Part shown: positions 54,904 to 63,147 of the stretch, piece after piece
Numbering within the stretch: position 1 is the first letter of the stretch
Layout of the letters: the number at the start of each line of letters is the position of its first letter
Assembly: GCF_014202275.1 (NCBI RefSeq)
Contig: NZ_JACHGF010000008.1
Span: 124,001 to 188,000 of the forward strand
DNA length: 64,000 nt
DNA from: Rhabdobacter roseus
GTDB taxonomy: Bacteria; Bacteroidota; Bacteroidia; Cytophagales; Spirosomataceae
Direction of reading: 5' to 3'
The notes under the pieces: generated by a model
Told to the model about the DNA's origin: nothing
The model's input: only the letters and a program-made list of their open reading frames with translations
Databases searched by the model: none
Program-made: the position numbers and the translations under genes

Positions 54904-55220
54904 TGTTATACTGGCTAACCCCAATATGCCATGGGGGTTAAATCACCCAGCGTTTAAAATGCTAATGATCAGCGATCCCAGGTGCCAGGGAGTGAGCTAA
55001 CTAAAGGGGAGTGGGCTATGTCAGAAGCAAGGTTAAAATCCTTTACCATTTAGGGGTACAAAACACTTCTTGACGAGTGGATAGGTTTGTAAAGTACCTT
55101 GCGGCTTTCCCCTTATTTAAATTATTTATAATCCAAAGCAGATTTACGGGCTAAAGGTTTTGTGATATGGAGCAGACGCAGCGATAGCAAGTCTAGTCTC
55201 ATATCACTTGTTAGATGGGG
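54904..55220. other. Noncoding spacer with repeat A copy 2
   Basis: This 317-bp gap holds repeat A' (54934-54999), a GTAC motif near 55094, and an imperfect inverted pair around TGTGATATGGAG and CTCATATCAC (about 55160-55208). No gene was found. Confidence 0.5.
54934..54999. repeat. Dispersed repeat A, copy 2
   Basis: This is a direct, diverged copy of 48364-48430 that keeps AATCACCCAGCGTTT and GATCAGCGATCCCAGG. The spacing between the two copies spans the accessory island. Confidence 0.75.
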
Positions 55221-56072
55221 TTATAATCTACTCCTATTTAATTTGTATTCCTTCTCCATTTCAGTTTTCTTGATTTCTGCAAGCTTCTCTTCCAAAATGA
55301 GTTTTATTCCAAGTTCTATAGTAGGATATAATTCTAAGCATTTTTTTTCCTCTAGTTTATGAATTCCAGTACTTAGAATTCCATAAATATCTTTGTTGTC
55401 AAATAGAAATTTTGGCAAGAATGGTTTTAAGAAACTTATTTTCTTATCCATTGAAAGTCTTGTGAAATCGCCCTTTTCAATACTTGCGTCCATAATTTCT
55501 TTATTCGCCTCATAGCTTTCAAAAATTAGATGTTCAAATATTCTTCTAAAATAAACGAACGATCCAATTCCAATTCCATGACTTGCTAAACCAATCCCTT
55601 TGTTTAATTCAGAGTACTTTACATTCCCTAATACCTTTTTGTATGGTTGCGTCTTATAATCTTTTAATTCAGCGAGGGTTGGGTATTGCCCAATTTTGAA
55701 GAATTTGTATTTGATATAATCTTCAGTTATAAATTTAATATAAAATCGGATTATATGATCGCTATATTCTATTCTTTCACATTTAAATGAAATTGTGAAT
55801 TCAGAATTATGAAAATGGCTAATGTCCTTTTCTTCCTTAAATTTTTCAAAGCTTCCTAAGAGGTTTTTAGAATATGAAAATTGAGATTGATCTTTTGCTT
55901 CAGGAAACTTAGGGTATGCTTTGAAAATAGATTCCTTTTTACAATATGGGCAATAACTATCTACTTTTCCAGAAAAGTAAATGAGCTTATATAGTTCTTC
56001 TAAATTTTCTTCCGTATATGAGTACTCTTTATAAATAGATTCTTCAAAGTAAAATTTGTAAGGTTCTACCAT
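55221..56072 (-). CDS. CxxC protein of unknown function beside a TIR gene
   Basis: This 283-residue protein has a CPYC pair (Cys41, Cys44) that may bind zinc or be redox-active. A later helical part (FVYFRRIFEHLIFESYEANKEI, then KKISFLKPFLPKFLFDNK) is reminiscent of DUF4145-like C-terminal domains seen in defence-associated genes. The link to DUF4145 is by pattern only. It follows the TIR gene on the same strand by 168 bp and shares its AT-rich codon use, so the two may form a module. Function is unknown. Confidence 0.65.
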   Translation of the reverse strand: MVEPYKFYFEESIYKEYSYTEENLEELYKLIYFSGKVDSYCPYCKKESIFKAYPKFPEAKDQSQFSYSKNLLGSFEKFKEEKDISHFHNSEFTISFKCERIEYSDHIIRFYIKFITEDYIKYKFFKIGQYPTLAELKDYKTQPYKKVLGNVKYSELNKGIGLASHGIGIGSFVYFRRIFEHLIFESYEANKEIMDASIEKGDFTRLSMDKKISFLKPFLPKFLFDNKDIYGILSTGIHKLEEKKCLELYPTIELGIKLILEEKLAEIKKTEMEKEYKLNRSRL

Positions 56073-56240
56073 AATGATTTTTTATTTGGTGAGTTTTTTT
56101 ATGCCCGCTAACGGCATGACTTACTGATGGACGGGAGTCTGGAAACGTAAACCGTCTTGCCGTGATAAAAATTACTTAGAAAGCTGAACACCACTTTACC
56201 CGTCTACCCGGCTAGCAGTAAACCGATGTTACAGGCAATT

Positions 56241-57068
56241 TTACTCAATTTTTGTATACGTTAATTTAAACCCGGAAGTATCTGAACCTCTTAGAAGCAC
56301 ACCATTCTCAAGCGTCAAGTCTTCAATTGAATGAACTAGTTCTGATGGTTTTTCATCAATCGTCTGTATTTTTTGCCATACAAATCTTGAGGCGTCTGAA
56401 GAAAGAACATTTAATTGAAAATAATATTTCTCGTCTCCAGCTACGGAAAGATAATACTTTCCGCTATCATCAATTCTCAGAAACTCTTGTCCCCTAAAAG
56501 TACCGTCCATTTTTTTATACTCCAATTTCCATCTTCCAGTCAATTTTGCAAACGTGGAAGTCTCTGGCGTCATGTTGATAGCCTTTGTTCTATTATTTTC
56601 CACTTCGTCTTTCAAATCCTCATAAAATTTATCAAACGTCAATTTTATTACATCATCGCTAACATCAGGAGAAATTACATTCTTTAAGGTTACAAAAAAT
56701 TTCAGCAGGTCCGGTTTGTTATTTAGCTTAGTAACGTTCAGATACTGGAAAAAACTTTTGCTATCTTTCAAGTCTGAAATGTCAAGATCACAAAGAAGAA
56801 CACAAATACTTCCTTTGGATAAAATGCCACCAGCCTCGAGTATTATCCACTCTGAATTTATATTCTCCTTCGTCAAAAAAATTATTCCGGTTTTTACACT
56901 AACAAGTTCGGTCTTAATCTTATTAAACCAGTCTGCATCTTTAGCAATGCTTTCAGGAGAAAAAAAAGATGCCGAATTCTGCAAAATTACAGGAAGATAT
57001 TGATGAAAAGCATAAGCAACTGCGTTGCTTAATGTTCCTGACCAACTTAAAAAGATATTATTCGTCAT
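56241..57068 (-). CDS. TIR-domain protein with lipocalin-like C-terminal domain
   Basis: The 275-residue protein begins with a TIR fold (NIFLSWSGTLSNAVAYAFHQ, FFSPESI, DADWFNKI, GIIFLTKENINSEWIILEAGG). Glu78 in WIILEAGG is at the position of the catalytic NADase glutamate in prokaryotic TIR proteins. After a helical connector (about 95-170) a beta-rich domain (175-275) starts LTGRWKLEY, the GxW pattern of lipocalin-like barrels. TIR proteins of this kind usually kill or halt an infected cell by consuming NAD when a sensor domain is triggered. Here the barrel could be that sensor. Anti-phage function is inference. Confidence 0.82.
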   Translation of the reverse strand: MTNNIFLSWSGTLSNAVAYAFHQYLPVILQNSASFFSPESIAKDADWFNKIKTELVSVKTGIIFLTKENINSEWIILEAGGILSKGSICVLLCDLDISDLKDSKSFFQYLNVTKLNNKPDLLKFFVTLKNVISPDVSDDVIKLTFDKFYEDLKDEVENNRTKAINMTPETSTFAKLTGRWKLEYKKMDGTFRGQEFLRIDDSGKYYLSVAGDEKYYFQLNVLSSDASRFVWQKIQTIDEKPSELVHSIEDLTLENGVLLRGSDTSGFKLTYTKIE

Positions 57069-57318
57069 TTTTATGATTTTGGATGTCTATTAAATTGCCT
57101 GTAATAATTGTGTATCCGAACCCTTTGCAATCGTTTACAAGCGACTACAATTGTTTTTGATACGTTTGTAACTAGTAGTAGCGTAAAAGCGATAAGCAAA
57201 GTACCTGCGGCTGGGTGTCAAATATACCAATTACCGACCAAAAGCATAACGCACAGGGATTTTCCTTTTTGAAGAAAGAGAAAAATGATATTCTAAGACT
57301 CCTACAACTAGCCGAAAG

Positions 57319-59622
57319 TTAGCTTATAACCTTCTGCACCTTCACGGCCACGGTCTTGAACACGGGCGTATTGCTGCCGCGGGCGGTGGTGTCGATGGGT
57401 ACCAGCACGTTGGCTTCGGGGAAGTAGGTAGCCAGGTACCCGTAGGGAATGTCGTAGGCCACCACCACAAAGGTACGGGCCACGCGCTCGCGGCCCCCGT
57501 GCGTGTTGTACAGATCCACGACCTCGCCCGACTGCAGGCCGTCTTCCAGGATGTTCTGGATGTTCATAAAAACCACCCGCCGCTCGTTGTGTACGCCGCG
57601 GTAGCGGTCGTCGAGGCCGTAGATGGTGGTGTTGAACTGGTCGTGGCTGCGGAGGGTCATCAGCAGGTACTCGCCGGGCGCGGGCGCGGGGGCGTGGGCC
57701 TCGGCTACGTGGAAGAGCGCCTTGCCGGCCGGGGTATTGAAAGTACCCTCGCGGGCCGGGTTGGGGAGGTAGAAGCCCGCCGGGCGGCGTACCTTTTCGT
57801 TGTAGTTTTCAAAGCCCGGAATCACGCGGGCGATGTCGTTGCGGATGTGGTCGTAATGCTGCTCGTAAAGCGTCCAGTCTACCTTGGTGCGGTGGGCAAG
57901 GGTGGCCTGCGCCAGCCGACACACGATGGCTACTTCGCTGAGGAGCTGGTCGGAGACGGGCGTAAGTACCCCCCGCGAAGCCTGCACCACCCCCGTGGAA
58001 TTCTCGCAGCTTACAAACTGCTCGGCACCGCCCGTCAGGTCGCGGTCGCTGCGGCCCAACGTGGGCAGGATCAGCGCCTCCTCACCGTGGACCAGGTGGC
58101 TGCGGTTGAGCTTGGTGGATACGTGTACCGTAAGGCGGCACTGCCGGAGCGCCTGCGCGGTATAGAGTGTGTCGGGCGTGGCCGAGAGAAAATTCCCGCC
58201 CATGGCCAGGAATACCTTGGCCCGGCCCGCGTGCATGGCCCGGATGGCGTTCACGACGTCGTAGCCGTGGCGCTCAGGTACCTCAAAGCCGTACACCTTC
58301 CGGATGTTTTCGCGCCACTCGGGCCGTACTTTTTCCCAAATACCCACGGTGCGGTCGCCCTGGACGTTGCTGTGGCCGCGCACCGGGCAGGTACCTGCAC
58401 CCGGCTTGCCGATGCTGCCTTTGAGCAAAAGCAGGTTGACAACCTCCCGAATGGTGTCGACGGCGTTGGCGTGCTGGGTGAGGCCCATGGCCCAGCAAAT
58501 GATGATTTTTTTCTTTCGGGCCAGTACGTCGGCAGCTTGGTGGATTTTGGGTAGAGGTACCCCGCTCTGTTCGGCGAGTGGGGCGAGGTTTTGTCGTTGG
58601 AGGTGCTCCAGGTACCCTTCGTAGCCCGCGGTTTTATTCCGGATAAACTCCTGATCCAATACCGAGCCGGGTGCTTTGGCTTCGGCCTGGAGCAGGAGCT
58701 TGGCCAGCGCTTGCAGCAGAGCCAGGTCGCCGTTGGGACGTACCTGCAGGAAAATATCCGTGAGCTGGTGGTCGAGGTTAAGTACCCCCCGCACCGTTTG
58801 CGGATTGTTAAAGCCCAGCAGGCCCGCTTCCTGCAGCGGGTTCACCGAGATGATCGTGGCCCCGTTGCGCTTGGCTTTTTGGAGGGCCGTGAGCATCCGG
58901 GGGTGGTTGGTGCCGGGGTTTTGCCCCATGATCATGATCACCTCGGCTTCGTACAAATCCTCCAGCTTGATGCTACCTTTCCCAATCCCCAGCGCTTCCG
59001 ACAGCGCCACCGACGTAGATTCGTGGCAAAGGTTGGAGCAGTCGGGCAGATTATTTGTGCCGTATTCCCGCACAAAAAGCTGGTAGAGAAAGGCCGCCTC
59101 GTTGCTGGTGCGGCCGGAGGTATAAAAAACGGCCTCGTCGGGCGAGTCGAGGGCGTTGAGGTGCTGAGCGAGTTTGGCAAAGGCCCCTTCCCAACTGATG
59201 GGCTGGTAGTAGGAACTACCTTTGGGCAGGTACATGGGGTGGGCGAGTCGTCCCTTTTTGCCGATCTCCAGATCGGAAAGTTCGGCCAGCTCAAACACCG
59301 AATGCTCGGCAAAGAAATCCAGCCCGATGCTCCGCTCGGTGGCTTCTTCGGCCACGGCCTTGGCCCCGTTTTCGCAGTACTCGGCCACGGGCGAGCGGTG
59401 GCCGTCGGGGTCGGGCCAGGCGCAGCTGGGGCAGTCAAAACCGCCTTTCTGGTTCAGTTTGAGCAGGGCTTGGTTGCCGCGCACGACGCCCGCTTCTTCC
59501 ACGATATGCCGCAGACTTACGGCCACGGCCTTGACGCCCGCCGCTACCAGGCGGGGTTTTTCCAGCCGCAGGCCGGTTAATTTTTCCGGGTTTTCGGGGT
59601 TGGGGTACTTGGTTTCTTCCAT
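57319..59622 (-). CDS. FdhF/YdeP-type molybdopterin oxidoreductase
   Basis: This 767-residue protein has the YdeP-family N-terminus with GGFDCPSCAWPDP (Cys64, Cys67), part of an iron-sulfur site. A molybdopterin-binding core follows (SGRTSNEAAFLYQLF, NNLPDCSNLCHESTS, IMGQNPGTNHPRML). The C-terminal molydopterin dinucleotide-binding domain ends in a barrel (THGGRERVARTF). The family's physiological substrate is unclear; it is distantly related to formate dehydrogenase and often linked to acid or oxidative stress. The accessory gene fdhD follows within 5 bp. Confidence 0.95.
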   Translation of the reverse strand: MEETKYPNPENPEKLTGLRLEKPRLVAAGVKAVAVSLRHIVEEAGVVRGNQALLKLNQKGGFDCPSCAWPDPDGHRSPVAEYCENGAKAVAEEATERSIGLDFFAEHSVFELAELSDLEIGKKGRLAHPMYLPKGSSYYQPISWEGAFAKLAQHLNALDSPDEAVFYTSGRTSNEAAFLYQLFVREYGTNNLPDCSNLCHESTSVALSEALGIGKGSIKLEDLYEAEVIMIMGQNPGTNHPRMLTALQKAKRNGATIISVNPLQEAGLLGFNNPQTVRGVLNLDHQLTDIFLQVRPNGDLALLQALAKLLLQAEAKAPGSVLDQEFIRNKTAGYEGYLEHLQRQNLAPLAEQSGVPLPKIHQAADVLARKKKIIICWAMGLTQHANAVDTIREVVNLLLLKGSIGKPGAGTCPVRGHSNVQGDRTVGIWEKVRPEWRENIRKVYGFEVPERHGYDVVNAIRAMHAGRAKVFLAMGGNFLSATPDTLYTAQALRQCRLTVHVSTKLNRSHLVHGEEALILPTLGRSDRDLTGGAEQFVSCENSTGVVQASRGVLTPVSDQLLSEVAIVCRLAQATLAHRTKVDWTLYEQHYDHIRNDIARVIPGFENYNEKVRRPAGFYLPNPAREGTFNTPAGKALFHVAEAHAPAPAPGEYLLMTLRSHDQFNTTIYGLDDRYRGVHNERRVVFMNIQNILEDGLQSGEVVDLYNTHGGRERVARTFVVVAYDIPYGYLATYFPEANVLVPIDTTARGSNTPVFKTVAVKVQKVIS

Positions 59623-59627
59623 GGGGT

Positions 59628-60464
59628 TTAGGTCGTTAGGGCGGGTTGGATGCGTTCGAGGCCGTGGTACACGTTAAACTGATCTTCCCGCAGAAAGCCC
59701 ACCAGGGTGAGGTCCATTTCCTGCGCCAGCTCCACGGCCAGGCTCGAGGGCGCACCCACCGCCGCCACGAAGCGAATGCCCGCCATCGCGGCCTTCTGGA
59801 TGAGCTCGAAGCTGGCCCGGCCGCTGAGCAAAAGTACCTGATTTTGTAAGGGTAATTGCCCCGCTTGCAGGGCGTTGCCCACGAGCTTGTCTAGGGCATT
59901 GTGCCGACCAACATCTTCGCGGAGCAGGAGCAGGGAGCCGCCGGGCTCAAAGAGCGCCCCGGCGTGTATGCCGCCCGTTTGGGCAAAAAGAGCCTGCTGT
60001 TGCCGCAGGCGTTCGGGGAGTTGGTGCAGCCAGTCGGGCGTTACGGTCCAGGTACTTGGGGCATCAGCCGGGAGCGAAAAGGTACTTAGGGTACGTACCG
60101 CGTCTACCGACGCTTTGCTGCAAATGCCGCAGCTGGAACTGGTGTAGAAATTGCGCTCCAGGGTAGGTAGGTCCAGGCTGACGTCCTCGCGCAGGATCAC
60201 GGTGAGCTGGTGGTGGTCGTCGTGGCGAAGCTCCTGCACCTCGTCGTACCGCCGGATAATCCCCTCCGTAAACAAAAAGCCCAGCGCCAGCTCTTCGTCC
60301 TGGCCGGGCGTACGCATGGTGACCGAGAGGTTTTTGCGCTGCCGGGCGGGGCCGTGCAGCAGAGCAATCCCCAGCGGTTCTTCCACGGCCAGGGTGTCGG
60401 TGAGCACCAGGGCTTCGCCCGCCCGGAATTTGGTGATTGTACTTGGGTGCGTTTGGATAGCCAT
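59628..60464 (-). CDS. fdhD: Formate dehydrogenase accessory sulfurtransferase FdhD
   Basis: This 278-residue protein has the CGIC motif (Cys112, Cys115) of FdhD in SSSCGICSKAS. It also has the DVGRHNALDKLVG stretch and the C-terminal MDLTLVGFLREDQFNVYHG motif. It transfers sulfur from IscS-type desulfurase to the molybdenum cofactor of the dehydrogenase. It is directly upstream of the FdhF/YdeP gene on the same strand, with a 5-bp gap, so the pair is co-expressed. Confidence 0.97.
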   Translation of the reverse strand: MAIQTHPSTITKFRAGEALVLTDTLAVEEPLGIALLHGPARQRKNLSVTMRTPGQDEELALGFLFTEGIIRRYDEVQELRHDDHHQLTVILREDVSLDLPTLERNFYTSSSCGICSKASVDAVRTLSTFSLPADAPSTWTVTPDWLHQLPERLRQQQALFAQTGGIHAGALFEPGGSLLLLREDVGRHNALDKLVGNALQAGQLPLQNQVLLLSGRASFELIQKAAMAGIRFVAAVGAPSSLAVELAQEMDLTLVGFLREDQFNVYHGLERIQPALTT

Positions 60465-60571
60465 AGCCGTAAAGGTACCTAAATCCCCCCGGATGCACCA
60501 TGCGTCCGGCGGAAAGGAAGTACCCGGCTATAACTACCCAACCACACCGCTGGTTTTAAAAAGCGTTTGGC

Positions 60572-60752
60572 TTAGAAGGTGTTTGAGTTATTAATTTGAT
60601 AGCGAAACAAAGGATTTTCGAGCGAAACGAGGCACTTTTTCAGCGCATAGCCGGAGGCTACGGACTGAAAAAGTAACGAATCGGACCGCCGAGCGGTTGC
60701 AGCCGAAAAGACAAAGTTGCAGCTCAAAGAAACTAACTTAAACAACTTCTTA
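60572..60752. mobile_element. MITE-like repeat, copy 2 (inverted)
   Basis: This is the ~181-bp inverted relative of 29500-29696, with ends TTAGAAGGTGTTTGAGTTA and TTAAGAAGTTGTTTAAGTTA (the latter read inward). The right end overlaps the stop codon of the small gene at 60750-61010. This suggests insertion at its 3' end. Confidence 0.75.
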
Positions 60753-61010
60753 ACTCGGCAAGTGCCTTTTCATTACTTCCTTGATCATGTTTTCGGTGGC
60801 ATAGAAAGGCTTTTTCGCGATGGTTACCCGCAGCGAACCCTGCTCCACCAGGAAACTACCCTCTACGTCGCTAACCCCGGCGGGTACTTTGAAACTACCC
60901 CCCGTGCCCGACCGGTGAAAAGCACCCTTAGCCTCCTCGATTTTCTTCTGCGCCTGGTCCAGAAAAGTATCGGCGCTGCTCGTTAACGGAATATCAAAAC
61001 TAAATGCCAT
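60750..61010 (-). CDS. Small PHA-system-like protein
   Basis: This 86-residue protein (MAFSFDIPLTSSADTFLDQA) is strand-helix-strand in character. It ends in LRVTIAKKPFYATENMIKEVMKRHL, a pattern seen in the polyhydroxyalkanoic acid system (DUF2382/PHA_gran_rgn-type) small proteins of Bacteroidota. The assignment is by pattern. Its TAA stop (60750-60752) consists of the terminal bases of the MITE-like element, so the insertion may have changed the last residues. The protein is probably cytoplasmic. Confidence 0.65.
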   Translation of the reverse strand: MAFSFDIPLTSSADTFLDQAQKKIEEAKGAFHRSGTGGSFKVPAGVSDVEGSFLVEQGSLRVTIAKKPFYATENMIKEVMKRHLPS

Positions 61011-61131
61011 GGTGTACTTACGATTGGTGAATAAAGTCTACCAGCACAAAAATTGATCCAGGGTACTTTGTTTGGCTTGCCGGTTGCCGCCAGGTACTTT
61101 CGGGGGTACTTTACGGGCGGAACAAAACAAA

Positions 61132-61158
61132 GCGAGCCACTCGCGGGGAGTGGCTCGC
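61132..61158 (-). terminator. Terminator-like hairpin
   Basis: The perfect stem GCGAGCCACTC / GAGTGGCTCGC with a short loop is followed on the minus strand by TTTGTTTTGTT. It lies about 27 bp beyond the stop codon of the secreted protein gene at 61185-61565. Confidence 0.75.
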
Positions 61159-61184
61159 CAAAGTAGGGCTATGCCAGAGGTACC

Positions 61185-61565
61185 TTATTTCACCGCCGTT
61201 ACTACGCGCGTTACTTCGGTTTTGATCTCGAAAGGCTTCTCTACGTGGCCATTGGTGGTATCTACTACGAAGGTGTAGTTGCCATCCAGGAGGTTGGAGA
61301 GATCAAATACCTTCGTGAATTGCTCCGATTTGCCCGCGTATTCGCTGTAAAGGACGTTGCCGTCGGCATTTTTGATGGCGATGTACGAGCGGTTAGGCAA
61401 GTTATTGATCGACAGCTTGAACTTCAGGTTGTTCAGCGTTTCCAGGTTCAATTCCAGGTTGCTGCCTTCCCGTACTTCGGAAGCTTTCTTGTCGTTGTTG
61501 GCTACGGCAAAGTTGACGGCTGATGCGCTCAACAAAAGGGCTACTGCTAAAAATGTCTTTTTCAT
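61185..61565 (-). CDS. Secreted beta-rich protein of unknown function
   Basis: This 126-residue protein has a signal peptide (KKTFLAVALLLSASAVNFAVA) and a small Ig-like or DUF3244-like beta-sandwich (LKFKLSINNLPNRSYIAIKN, NYTFVVDTTNG). Lengths and residue spacing resemble C-terminal-type small Ig folds that appear as stand-alone proteins in Cytophagales. It has its own terminator and a long AT-rich upstream region. Function is unknown. Confidence 0.75.
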   Translation of the reverse strand: MKKTFLAVALLLSASAVNFAVANNDKKASEVREGSNLELNLETLNNLKFKLSINNLPNRSYIAIKNADGNVLYSEYAGKSEQFTKVFDLSNLLDGNYTFVVDTTNGHVEKPFEIKTEVTRVVTAVK

Positions 61566-62112
61566 GATTAATTCAAATTTAATTGTGTGTTAATAAATTG
61601 TATAATTTTAATAATTAATACTCAATTGGATCAGGAGAAGCGTTGCTTTAAGAACTACCTTATTTTTTGCTTCATTGACGCTACAAACTTACATAAGATA
61701 TTAATATTAAGTCAATAGCTGGGCCAGTCTACCTAAAAGTTCCTACCACGATCCTATGATAATATTTGAAAAGTACCATGTTTATTTAAAAAGTACAACA
61801 AGTCGTTAGTTGTTTGCTACGGCTATTCTCGGTAATTTTCCAAGAATCCAGTTTTACGAGTTGTATTTTTATTATAAAATACGTAATCAAAGTACTTTCT
61901 CTGTCCGCGTAGCGAATGCCAAACTGCCGAAGAGCCGGGTTTTAATGCCGATTTAATCCAAAATGAAGGGTTGATTGCCAATAGCTGCTTATCATTGCAG
62001 TACCAACAGCCGCCGCGAAAGTACCCTGCCGCCGGTACCTGGCGCGCGAGCAAGTACCCCGCCCGGCTGTTGAAGGAAAAAAGACTGATTGTATTAACCC
62101 ACCTCAAAAGTT
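61566..62112. other. Noncoding AT-rich region with divergent promoters
   Basis: This 547-bp gap separates two divergent genes. AT-rich stretches next to both starts (61566-61660 and around 62080) would hold their promoters. GTAC motifs appear at about 61775, 61793 and 61892, and three more near 62023-62056. No gene or repeat was identified. Confidence 0.5.
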
Positions 62113-63138
62113 ATGCGCTGCTCCGTTTCGTGGCCGTTGATCCTGTTGTTGAGCTTAGTCGGCTTTGGCGCGCTGGCTCAACCCAAGGTACCTGCCTTTA
62201 CCTACCTACCGGCGGGGTCGGTGGCCGATCTCAACGAACGTTTTGCGGATGATCCGGACTTCGGGGGAATCTCCGGCCTGGAGTACGACCGCCTGGCGCG
62301 GGTGTGGTACCTGGTGACGGATGGCGAGAAAAACGCGGCGGGCGACCGCTTCAGCTACCTTTATACCTTCAGCTCCGAAAGTACCTCCGGGTTTCCCGAC
62401 TGGCGGTCGGGGCAAAAGGCTAAACTACCCATCCAGTCGGCGGAGTCGGTGCGGTACAGCGGAGGTACTTTGTATTTTACCGTCGAAGACGACAAAAGTC
62501 CGCACGAATCGTTTTTTCGTCGGGACGGCCAGGGTACTTTCTCCGCCCTCGCGATCCAAAGTACCTACCTGCGCGACCGCGGCTTCGAGTCGCTCATCGT
62601 GGAGCCGGACGGCGCGCTCTGGTCCATCCGGGAGCGGCCCGGCCAGGAGCGGCCCGGCCAGGAGCGGCCCGAGCAGACTGGGGAGCCCGTGTACCTGCTG
62701 CACTGGGACGAAAAAGGTACCCCACTCGACTCGCTGCGGTACCCGCTGGACGTCAACTCCTGCGCCCCGGCGGGCCCCAGCAACGGCAACGGGATTTCGG
62801 AGATCCTGCGCGATACGGACTCGACTTTCCTGGTGCTGGAGCGCTGTACCAACCTGGCCGAGCCGGTTCTCAAAAATACCGTGGTACTTTACCGCTTCTA
62901 CCTCACGGGTACCCGGCGGGGCCAAAAGGAAGTGGCGGCCGAGCTGCGCCCGCTGTTGGACGCGCACTACGGGCAGGTACCTTTCAACCCCGACAACCTC
63001 GAAGGCATGTGCTGGGGCCCGCGCACACCCGCCGGGCAGCGCACGCTGGTCCTGATCTCGGACGACAACTACAACCGCGTCAGCCGCCAGAAAAAGGCCG
63101 TGCAGTACGGCCGGTTTTTGGTGCTGGTAGAGGAGTAG
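62113..63138 (+). CDS. Secreted phytase/esterase-like propeller protein
   Basis: This 341-residue protein has a signal peptide (LILLLSLVGFGALAQ). It has the esterase-like/phytase-like fold signatures FGGISGLEYDRLARVWYLVTDG, RGFESLIVEPDGALWSIRE and FNPDNLEGMCWGP, matching PF13449-type proteins. A short in-frame tandem repeat of RPGQE units (residues about 173-186) occurs in a loop. It would be periplasmic or secreted, with activity on esters or phosphoesters; the substrate is unknown. Confidence 0.88.
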   Translation: MRCSVSWPLILLLSLVGFGALAQPKVPAFTYLPAGSVADLNERFADDPDFGGISGLEYDRLARVWYLVTDGEKNAAGDRFSYLYTFSSESTSGFPDWRSGQKAKLPIQSAESVRYSGGTLYFTVEDDKSPHESFFRRDGQGTFSALAIQSTYLRDRGFESLIVEPDGALWSIRERPGQERPGQERPEQTGEPVYLLHWDEKGTPLDSLRYPLDVNSCAPAGPSNGNGISEILRDTDSTFLVLERCTNLAEPVLKNTVVLYRFYLTGTRRGQKEVAAELRPLLDAHYGQVPFNPDNLEGMCWGPRTPAGQRTLVLISDDNYNRVSRQKKAVQYGRFLVLVEE

Positions 63139-63147
63139 GAAGGTACT

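Noticed and set aside
56090-56220. Possible attC site near the GCTAACGG sequence upstream of the CxxC gene
   Set aside because: No matching second core site or integron integrase is present in the window, so the resemblance is not enough.
61971-62252. 93-residue plus-strand frame overlapping the esterase-like gene start
   Set aside because: It overlaps the signal peptide region of the real gene in another frame and shows no domain.
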